A stretch of DNA of 64,000 bases, taken from Paraescarpia echinospica. Lineage: Eukaryota > Annelida > Polychaeta > Sabellida > Siboglinidae. The notes beneath the pieces were generated by a model, which saw only the letters and a program-made list of their open reading frames with translations, had not been told where the DNA came from and did not search any database. Below are positions 37,701-49,700 of this stretch, piece by piece. Numbering within the stretch: position 1 is the stretch's first letter; each line of letters starts with the position of its first letter. Location: the NCBI GenBank assembly GCA_020002185.1, contig CM034543.1, forward strand, positions 7,984,000 to 8,047,999, in the 5' to 3' direction. The position numbers and the translations under genes are program-made.

Positions 37701-40700
37701 ATAATGACAGTATGTTTTGATGTTTACTAGGGTAATGACAGTATATATTTGGACACCGTATGTTTTGATGTTTACTAGCATAATGACAGTATGTATTTGG
37801 ACATCATATGTTTTGATGTTTACTAGCGTAATGACAGTACGTATTTGGACACTATGTTTTAATGTTTACTAGCGTAATGACAGTATGTATTTGGACACTG
37901 TATGTTTTGATGTTTACTAGCGTAATGACAGTATGTATGTGGACACCGTATGTTTTGATGTTTACTAGCGTAATGACAGTATGTATTTGGACATCATATG
38001 TTTTGATGTTTACTAGCGTAATGACAGAATGTATTTGGACACTATGTTTTGATGTTTATTAGCATAATGACAGTATGTATTTGGACACCGTATGTTTTTA
38101 TGTTTACTAGCGTAATGACAGTATGTATTTGGACACCGTATGTTTTGATGTTTACCAGCGTAATGACAGTATGTATTTGGACTCTGTATGTTTTGATGTT
38201 TACCAGCGTAATGACAGTATGTATTTGGACTCTGTATGTTTTGATGTTTACTAGCGTAATGACAGTATGTATTTGGACTCTGTATGTTTTGATGTTTACC
38301 AGCGTAATGACAGTATGTATTTGGACTCTGTATGTTTTGATGTTTACTAGCGTAATGACAGTATGTATTTGGACTCTGTATGTTTTGATGTTTACCAGCG
38401 TAATGACAGTATGTATTTGGACACTGTATGATTTGATGTTTACCAGCGTAATGACAGTATGTATTTGGACATCATATGTTTTGATGTTTACCAGCGTAAT
38501 GACAGTATGTATTTGGACTCTGTATGTTTTGATGTTTACTAGCGTAATGACAGTATGTATTTGGACTCTGTATGTTTTGATGTTTACTAGCGTAATGACA
38601 GTATGTATTTGGACTCTGTATGTTTTGATGTTTACTAGCGTAATGACAGTATGTATTTGGACTCTGTATGTTTTGATGTTTACTAGCGTAATGACAGTAT
38701 GTATTTGGACACTGTATGTTTTGATGTTTACTAGCGTAATGACAGTATGTATTTGGACACTGTATGTTTTGATGTTTACTAGCGTAATGACAGTATGTAT
38801 GTGGACACCGTATGTTTTGATGTTTACTAGCGTAATGACAGTATGTATTTGGACATCATATGTTTTGATGTTTACTAGCGTAATGACAGAATGTATTTGG
38901 ACACTATGTTTTGATGTTTATTAGCATAATGACAGTATGTATTTGGACACCGTATGTTTTGATGTTTACTAGCGTAATGACAGTACGTATTTGGACACTA
39001 TGTTTTAATGTTTACTAGCGTAATGACAGTATGTATTTGGACACTGTATGTTTTGATGTTTACTAGCGTAATGACAGTATGTATGTGGACACCGTATGTT
39101 TTGATGTTTACTAGCGTAATGACAGTATGTATTTGGACATCATATGTTTTGATGTTTACTAGCGTAATGACAGAATGTATTTGGACACTATGTTTTGATG
39201 TTTATTAGCATAATGACAGTATGTATTTGGACACCGTATGTTTTGATGTTTACTAGCGTAATGACAGTACGTATTTGGACACTATGTTTTAATGTTTACT
39301 AGCGTAATGACAGTATGTATTTGGACACTGTATGTTTTGATGTTTACTAGCGTAATGACAGAATGTATTTGGACACTATGTTTTGATGTTTACTAGCGTA
39401 ATGACAGTATGTATTTGGACACCGTATGTTTTTATGTTTACTAGCGTAATGACAGTATGTATTTGGACACCGTATGTTTTGATGTTTACTAGTGTAATGA
39501 CAGTATGTATTTGGACTCTGTATGTTTTGATGTTTACCAGCGTAATGACAGTATGTATTTGGACTCTGTATGTTTTGATGTTTACCAGCGTAATGACAGT
39601 ATGTATTTGGACTCTGTATGTTTTGATGTTTACCAGCGTAATGACAGTATGTATTTGGACTCTGTATGTTTTGATGTTTACTAGCGTAATGACAGTATGT
39701 ATTTGGACTCTGTATGTTTTGATGTTTACTAGCGTAATGACAGTATGTATTTGGACTCTGTATGTTTTGATGTTTACCAGCGTAATGACAGTATGTATTT
39801 GGACTCTGTATGTTTTGATGTTTACCAGCGTAATGACAGTATGTATTTGGACTCTGTATGTTTTGATGTTTACTAGCGTAATGACAGTATGTATTTGGAC
39901 TCTGTATGTTTTGATGTTTACTAGCGTAATGGCAGTATGTATTTGGACTCTGTATGTTTTGATATTTACCAGCGTAATGACAGTATGTATTTGGACTCTG
40001 TATGTTTTGATGTTTACTAGCGTAATGGCAGTATGTATTTGGACTCTGTATGTTTTGATATTTACCAGCGTAATGACAGTATGTATTTGGACTCTGTATG
40101 TTTTGATGTTTACTAGCGTAATGGCAGTATGTATTTGGACTCTGTATGTTTTGATATTTACCAGCGTAATGACAGTATGTATTTGGACACTGTATGATTT
40201 GATGTTTACCAGTGTAATGACAGTATGTATTTGGACTCTGTATGATTTGATGTTTACCAGCGTAATGACAGTATGTATTTGGACACTGTATGATTTGATA
40301 TTTACCAGCGTAATGACAGTATGTATTTGGACACTGTATGATTTGATGTTTACCAGCGTAATGACAGTATGTATATGGACTCTGTATGTTTTGATATTTA
40401 CCAGCGTAATGACAGTCTGTATTTGGACAAGTGGTGCAGCAGACTCATTGCTGATATAGGTCGTTTTGTGAATTAATGACTGACGCTGCTATGGTCAATG
40501 AATACTGACGTTAGGTTGATAAACACAGTGGTGCAGCTTTTAGCACATCTGCCTGGTTTGCCAACACTCTTGAGTTCAGGACACCTGGGGTCTGTGTCCC
40601 TTATTACTTCAAGGTCATGTTAATTAATGTCGGTCCAGTCTCGATTTGGGACATAAAAGTATGACTGAGGATGACAAGCACCCTGGCAGTGACCACCGTC

Positions 40701-43700
40701 AGTGCCAGCATAGAAAGTTCGGCTTGGCGATAATGTTTTAAAAAAGACTGACAAATTGAATAAGGACACATAACCTATAACATTGTATCCACCATGTATA
40801 CAGACTAACCTGGCCGAATGCTAGAAACAATTAAAAGGTAACAAGATATTATCTTATGACAAAAAGTAGCTCTGCAGATTTGTTTTGACAATTAATGTGA
40901 CAATTGATTGTTCAGTACCTGTACTATGTTCAGTGACACTATCAACACATCGCCTATTGCGATGCATCGATAGTGCGACATATTGTCACCCCCTAGTCAC
41001 CTACCTCCCTGATTGTCTGTAAATCCATTGGCTGCTTCACGATCTTATAATAGTCGGGTACAAGTTTAGTATTGACAGGTATGAGGAATGGATGGATCTG
41101 TAACAGACATGTGCTTATAGATCACAATCTTGTAGTAATCAGGTACAAGTTTAAGACTGACAGGCATGAAGAATGGATGAATCTGTAACAGACATGTGTT
41201 TTTAAATCACAATCTTGTAGTAGTCAGGTACAAGTTTAGTATTGACAGGCATGAGGAATGGATGAATCTGTAACAGACATGTGTTTATAAATCACAATCT
41301 TGTAGTAATCAGGTACAAGTTTAAGATTGACAGGCATGAGGAATGGATGAATCTGTAACAGACATGTGTTTATAGGTCACAATCTTTTAGTAGTCAGGTA
41401 CAAGTTTAGTATTGGCAGGCATGAGGAATGGATGAATCTGTAACAGACATGTGTTTATAAATCACAATCTTGTAGTAGTCAGGTACAAGTTTAGTATTGA
41501 CAGGCATGAGGAATGGATTAATCTGTAACAGACATGTGCTTATAGATCACAATCTTGCAGTAGTCAGGTACAAGTTTAAGATTGACAGGCATGAGGAATG
41601 GATGAATCTGTAACAGACATGTGTTTATAGATCACAATCTTGTAGTAGTCAGGTACAAGATTAGTATTGACAGACATGAGGAATGGATTAATCTGTAACA
41701 GACATGTGCTTATAGATCACAATCTTGCAGTAGTCAGGTACAAGTTTAAGATTGACAGGCATGAGGAATGGATGAATCTGTAACAGACATGTGTTTATAG
41801 ATCACAATCTTGTACTAGTCAGGTACAAGTTTAGTATTGACAGGCATGAGAAATGGATGAATCTGTAACAGACATGTGTTTATAGATCACAATGTTTTAG
41901 TAGTCAGGTACAAGTTTAGTATTGACAGGCATGAGGAATGGATGAATCTGTAACAGACATGTGCTTATAGATCACAATCTTGTATTAGTCAGGTACAAGT
42001 TTAGTATTGACAGGCATGAGGAATGGATGAATCTGTAACAGACATGTGCTTATAGATCACAATCTTGTATTAGTCAGGTACAAGTTTAGTATTGACAGGC
42101 ATGAGGAATGGATGAATCTGTAACAGACATGTGCTTATAGATCACAATCTTGTATTAGTCAGGTACAAGTTTAGTATTGACAGGCATGAGGAATGGATGA
42201 ATCTGTAACAGACATGTGCTTATAGATCACAATCTTGTATTAGTCAGGTACAAGTTTAGGATTGACAGGCATGAGGAATGGATGGATCTGTAACAGACAT
42301 GTGCTTACAGATCACAATCTTGTATTAGTCAGGTACAAGTTTAGTATTGACAGGCATGAGGAATGGATGGATCTGTAACAGACATGTGTTTATAGAGGGA
42401 GGGAGGGAGGGAGGAAGAGAGAGGGAGGAAGAGAGGGAGGAAGAGGGAGGGAGGAAGAGGGAGGGAGGAAGAGGGAGGGAGGGAGAGAGATAGGGGGAGA
42501 GGGAGGGAGGGATATGTACACATTCATGCAGGACATGCACGAACACACACACACATATGTAATGCACACACTTACATGCCAGCCATGTTGCTAATAAACA
42601 CATACATTAGGAATTTCGCGTAGTTCGTTGAGTATATTCTCGAAGATACTTGACATTGAGACAACAGGATCAGTCCGCCGACGGTTGGAAGACTTGTGAG
42701 GCTTCTGAAATCATCACCAGTTATTACACCAATGTGAAAATATTGCCACGTCACAAACAAACTTATCACAATCTGGATCTTCTGCTTTTGCAAGGCGCTT
42801 ACCTTCATGTATTAAACATAAATTAAAAAAGGCATTAGAAGCGATATAAAATATACATATGAATATTGGAATTAAACTAAAATATGCTTTGAACAACTTG
42901 TGTTGTGAACATGTGCATAATCATATCATGTAATCATATCATGTAATCATATCATGTAATCATATCATGTAATCATATCATGTAATCATATCATGTAATC
43001 ACGGGTGTATCATTTCAACTGATTCTTGTGTAAGAATTCAATAATTTATCATAATGACTGTGTGTATTTGAACGCCTAAAAATAATTAAATTCACGACGG
43101 TCTGAAAACATACAGTAGAAAAGAAGTTGGTGTCCAAAAACGTTGTCATTGTGGACTGCATGTATTTGATCATATCAAAATAATAGGTATCTGAAAACGT
43201 ACAGTACAGAATTTTTTTTTTATATAGATTTTTAGGAGTCCGAAAGCATACAGGCATTACAGTGATAGTTTGTTGGATGATTGCACCAGAACTACAAATG
43301 GTGCAAAAACAAGGCTAGCAGGTTGTCGTCGATGCTATGAAGGTGTGTTTTTCACAAAATGAATTTGAAATGAGACATGCAATTTACTATGGCTAAGACA
43401 TTTACTATTAAGCCCTAATTAGTGTATACCCTTTTAGCCGTATGTGACACCGTGACAGTGACCTCCAACGCCATCCGTGACTGCTGAATCCATTGGTGTG
43501 ATTTAATTTCTACCAATGTCACACTAGATTCAAAGCTCAGTGGTGGAACAAATCAAAAGGTCTACCTAAATAATGAGGCTACAGTGTTCTTGCTGACACG
43601 TGGATGCATAAATCACTTGTCAGTCACGTCTGGTGAGACGGCTGTACCTAGGAACCTCAAGTAGGGAGGTGATGTTTATAGAAATGAAAGAGACCTTGAG

Positions 43701-46700
43701 GTAGTCGCAGTGGATGACTGTGCCTGCCCTCCGTCGCTTCTTGTTCTCGGCCACTTGCTTGGGGAACGTGAGAACTAGCGCCTTCCTCCGCACCTGGTCT
43801 GCACTGAAACAACAACCACACACAGCTGGTACTTAGGGAAGGTGAGAACTAACGCCTTCCACCGCACCTGGTCCGCACTGAAACAACAACCACACACAGC
43901 TAGTACTTAGGGAAGGTGAGAACTAGCGCCTTCCTACACACTTTGTCCACACTGAAACAACAACCACACACAGCTAGTACTTAGGGAAGGTGAGAACTAG
44001 CGCCTTCCTCCGCACCTGGTCCGCACTGAAACAACAACCACACACAGCTAGTACTTAGGGAAGGTGAGAACTAGCGCCTTCCTCCGCATCTGGTCCGCAC
44101 TGAAACAACAACCACACACAGCTAGTACTTAGGGAAGGTGAGAACTAGCGCCTTCCTACACACTTTGTCCGCACTGAAACAACAACCACACACAGCTAGT
44201 ACTTAGGGAAGGTGATAACTAGCACCTTCCTCTGCACCTGGTCCGCACTGAAACAACAACCACACACAGCTGGTACTTAGGGAAGGTGAGAACTAGCGCC
44301 TTCCTACACACTTGGTCTGCACTGAAACAACAAACACACACAGCTAGTACTTAGGGAAGGTGAGAACTAGCGCCTTCCTACACACTTGGTCTGCACTGAA
44401 ACAACAACCACACACAGCTAGTACTTAGGGAAGGTGAGAACTAGCGCCTTCCTACACACTTGGTCCGCACTGAAACAACAACCACACACAGCTGGTACTT
44501 AGGGAAGGTGAGAACTAGCGCCTTCCTACACACTTGGTCCGCACTGAAACAACAACCACACACAGCTCGTACTTAGGGAAGGTGAGAACTAGCGCCTTCC
44601 TACACACTTGGTCCGCACTGAAACAACAACCACACACAGCTGGTACTTTAGGAAGGTGATACCAGTTTCTCTCCTCCAAGACCTGGTCCAAGCACTGAAA
44701 CAACAAACACACACAGCTGGGGTATCACTTAGGGAAGGTGGAGAACTAGCCTTTCCTCCGCACCTGGTCCCACTGAAACAACAACCACACACAGCTAGTA
44801 CTTAGGGAAGTGAGAACTGGGGCCTTCCTACAATAATTCTGGTCCAAGACTGAAACAACAAACACACACAGCTAGTACTTAGGGAAGGTGAGAACTAACG
44901 CCTTCCACCACACTTGGTCCGCACTGAAACAACAACCACACACAGCTAGTACTTAGGGAAGGTGAGAACTAGCGCCTTCCTACACACTTGGTCCGCACTG
45001 AAACAACAACCACACACAGCTCGTACTTAGGGAAGGTGAGAACTAGCGCCTTCCTACACACTTGGTCTGCACTGAAACAACAACCACACACAGCTAGTAC
45101 TTAGGGAAGGTGAGAACTAGCGCCTTCCTACACACTTGGTCTGCACTGAAACAACAACCACACACAGCTGTACTTAGGGAAGGTGAGAACTAGCACCTTC
45201 CTCCGCACCTGGTCCGCACTGAAACAACAACCACACACAGCTCGTACTTAGGGAAGGTGAGAACTAGCGCCTTCCTACACACTTGGTCCGCACTGAAACA
45301 ACAACCACACACAGCTAGTACTTAGGGAAGGTGAGAACTAGCGCCTTCCTCCGCACCTGGTCCGCACTGAAACAACAACCACACACAGCTAGTACTTAGG
45401 GAAGGTGAGAACTAGCGCCTTCCTCCGCACCTGGTCCGCACTGAAACAACAACCACACACAGCTAGTACTTAGGGAAGGTGATAACTAGCGCCTTCCTCC
45501 GCACCTGGTCCGCACTGAAACAACAACCACACACAGCTAGTACTTAGGGAAGGTGAGAACTAGCGCCTTCCTACACACTTGGTCCGCACTGAGGTAAGGT
45601 GACTAGCGCCTTCCTAGGTCCGCACTGAAACAACAACCACACACAGCTAGTACTTAGGGAAGGTGAGAACTAGCGCCTTCCTACACACTTGGTCCGCACT
45701 GAAACAACAACCACACACAGCTGGTACTTAGGGAAGGTGAGAACTAGCGCCTTCCTACACACTTGGTCCGCACTGAAACAACAACCACACACAGCTGGTA
45801 CTTAGGGAAGGTGAGAACTAGCGCCTTCCGCCGCACCTGGTCTGCACTGAAGCAACAAACACACACAACTAGTATTTAGGGAAGGTGAGAACTAGCGCCT
45901 TCCTCCGCACCTGGTCTGCACTGAAGCAACAAACACACAGAGCTGGTACTTAGGGAAGGTGAGAACTAGCGCCTTCCTCCGCACCTGGTCTGCACTGAAG
46001 CAACAAACACACACAGCTGGTACTTAGGGAAGGTGAGAACTAGCGCCTTCCTCCGCACCTGGTCTGCACTGAAACAACAAACACACACAACTAGTACTTA
46101 GGGAAGGTGAGAACTAGCGCCTTCCTCTGCACCTGGTCCGCACTGAAACAACAAACACACACAACTAGTACTTAGGGAAGGTGAGAACTAGCGCCTTCCT
46201 CTGCACCTGGTCCGCACTGAAACAACAAACACACACAACTAGTACTTAGGGAAGGTGAGAACTAGCGCCTTCCTCTGCACCTGGTCCGCACTGAAACAAC
46301 AAACACACACAACTAGTACTTAGGGAAGGTGAGAACTAGCGCCTTCCTCTGCACCTGGTCCGCACTGAAACAACAAACACACACAACTAGTACTTAGGGA
46401 AGGTGAGAACTAGCGCCTTCCTCCGCACCTGGTCCGCACTGAAACAACAAACACACACAGCTGGTACTTAGGGAAGGTGAGAACTAGTGCCTTCCTCCGC
46501 ACCTGGTCTGCACTGAAGCAACAAACACACACAACTAGTACTTAGGGAAGGTGAGAACTAGCGCCTTCCTCCGCACTGAAACAACAAACACACACAGCTA
46601 GTACTTAGGGAAGGTGAGAACTAACTCCTTCCACCGCACCTGGTCCGCACTGAAACAACAAACACATGCAGCTAGTACTTAGGGAAGGTGAGAACTAGCG

Positions 46701-49700
46701 CCTTCCTCCGCACCTGATCTGCACTGAAGCAACAAACACACACAACTAGTACTTAGGGAAGGTGAGAACTAGCGCCTTCCTCCGCACTGAAACAACAAAC
46801 ACACACAGCTAGTACTTAGGGAAGGTGAGAACTAACGCCTTCCACCGCACCTGGTCCGCACTGAAACAACAAACACATGCAGCTAGTACTTAGGGAAGGT
46901 GAGAACTAGCGCCTTCCTCCACACCTGGTCCGCACTGAAACAACAAACACACGCAGCTGGTACTTAGGGAAGGTGAGAACTAACGCCTTCCACGGCACCT
47001 GGTCCGCACTGAAACAACAAACACACACAGCTCGTACTTAGGGAAGGTGATAACTAGCGCCTTCCTACACACTTGGTCCGCACTGAAACAACAACCACAC
47101 ACAGCTGGTACTTAGGGAAGGTGAGAACTAGCGCCTTCCTACACACTTGGTCCGCACTGAAACAACAACCACACACAGCTCGTACTTAGGGAAGGTGAGA
47201 ACTAGCGCCTTCCTACACACTTGGTCTGCACTGAAACAACAACCACACACAGCTAGTACTTAGGGAAGGTGAGAACTAGCGCCTTCCTACACACTTGGTC
47301 CGCACTGAAACAACAACCACACACAGCTGGTACTTAGGGAAGGTGAGAACTAGCGCCTTCCTACACACTTGGTCCGCACTGAAACAACAACCACACACAG
47401 CTAGTACTTAGGGAAGGTGAGAACTAGCGCCTTCCTCACACCTGGTCCGCACTGAAACAACAACCACACACAGCTAGTACTTAGGGAAGGTGAGAACTAG
47501 CGCCTTCCTCCGCACCTGGTCCGCACTGAAACAACAACCACACACAGCTAGTACTTAGGGAAGGTGAGAACTAGCGCCTTCCTCCGCACCTGGTCCGCAC
47601 TGAAACAACAACCACACACAGCTAGTACTTAGGGAAGGTGAGAACTAGCGCCTTCCTACACACTTGGTCCGCACTGAAACAACAACCACACACAGCTAGT
47701 ACTTAGGGAAGGTGAGAACTAGCGCCTTCCTACACACTTGGTCCGCACTGAAACAACAACCACACACAGCTAGTACTTAGGGAAGGTGAGAACTAGCGCC
47801 TTCCTCAGCACCTGGTCCGCACTGAAACAACAACCACACACAGCTAGTACTTAGGGAAGGTGAGAACTAGCGCCTTCCTCCGCACCTGGTCCGCATTGAA
47901 ACAACAACCACACACAGATAGTACTTAGGGAAGGTGAGAACTAGCGCCTTCCTCCGCACTGAAACAACAAACACACACAGCTAGTACTTAGGGAAGGTGA
48001 TAACTAGCACCTTCCTCTGCACCTGGTCCGCACTGAAACAACAAACACACACAGCTAGTACTTAGGGAAGGTGATAACTAGCACCTTCCTCTGCACCTGG
48101 TCCACACTGATACAACAAACACACACAGCTAGTACTTAGGGAAGGTGATAACTAGCACCTTCCTCTGCACCTGGTCCACACTGAAACAACAAACACACAC
48201 AACTAGTACTTAGGGAAGGTGATAACTAGCACCTTCCTCTGCACCTGGTCCACACTGAAACAACAAACACACACAGATAGTACTTAGGGAAGGTGAGAAC
48301 TAGCACCTTCCTCCGCACCAGGGGCCGGTTTCATGAAGCGGCTAAGGACGTTCTTAATGCTAAGATGATTGTCTTAGTAAATGACGTGTTTTTTAATATA
48401 AGCGAACATAGGAGTTTACGCAAACACGTGATGCTAAGTAATTGTGTAACTTCAAGTACGCTTCATGAAACCGGCCCCTGATCCGCACTGAAACAACATT
48501 CTTAATGTACACTCTCAATCAGGGTTAAGGTTCAGCTCACATGGGCTGTGATTACATGTCATTCCTTTCAATTGTTCTAGGAATACCGCTGCTGCTTTAT
48601 ATGTTGAAATGTGGGCTCTAACAGCCTGATGTTCAGGAGACTAGTATGGGCTCAGTCACAGGCCTGGCATTGGGTTGTAGAGTCCACATTTCTTTTATTT
48701 AAATATTACAGTGTGCCAAAAAGGCTTATACACTGGTTACCCATAATAAACAAACGTCATCCATTTGGCCTTTTTCATATCTATATTTGTCTCCGTGTTG
48801 TTGCTTGCATAAATATATATATTGTGAATATAATATAGATATAGATGTTGCACGACTGTCCCTTCCCCTGACGATATCCAAGATGGTGGCTACCAATGTG
48901 CTTAGAATGACTTCTTCTTTCTTTACAGCAATAATTATGGGGAAAGAATGCTAGTACTCATAGAAAGTAAACCAGTACCTGGGAAAGTACATTTCTATTC
49001 TAACTCTTTTACTTGGGGAAAGTACACAAGTAGTTGGGAAAAGTACACTAGTACTTGGGGAATTAACACAAGTACTCATAGAAAGTACACTAATACTTGT
49101 AGAAAAAACACCAGTAATTGGGTAAAGTACAATAGTACTTGAGGAAAGCACACTAGTACTTGGAGGAAATAACTCAAGTACTTGGGAAAGTGCACTAGTA
49201 CTTGGGGAAAGTACACTAGTACTTGGAGGAAATAACACAAGCATTTGGGGAAGTGCACTAGTACTTGGGAAAGTACACCAGTACTTGGTGAAAGTATACT
49301 AATATTTGGAGAAATTACAAAAGTACTTGGGAAAAGTACACTAGCACTAGGGGAAAGGTACACAAGTACTCATAGAAAGTACACCAGTACTTGGAGAAAG
49401 TGCACAAGTTCAACTCACTGTTTGACAAGCTGCTTTGAGATGGTCACTTTGGTGCCCTCCACATTGATGAGATCCTGGTCGACAAGGTCAGACTTCTCAA
49501 GGGCCTCTTCCTGCTCCTCGGACATTGCCACGGTGATGGGGGCGGTGCTTGCTGACCCCTCGAGGCGGTGGTACAGGGGACATTCCTTGTTGGTGCGCAT
49601 GTGGCCGATCTGACCACAGGCCCCGCACTTCAACTGCAAAGGGCAAATTTGTCATTATTATTATTATACACATAGGGATCATCTCAAAATGTTGACGTCC

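Noticed and set aside
32423..40459. Frames of up to 358 codons with a 16-residue repeat on both strands
   Set aside because: Same artefact from the 48-bp satellite; the frame of 557 codons runs across unknown bases.
41098..48318. CRISPR array
   Set aside because: The repeats are direct but there are no unique spacers, the host is an animal, and the units match adjacent TAF1 exon junctions.
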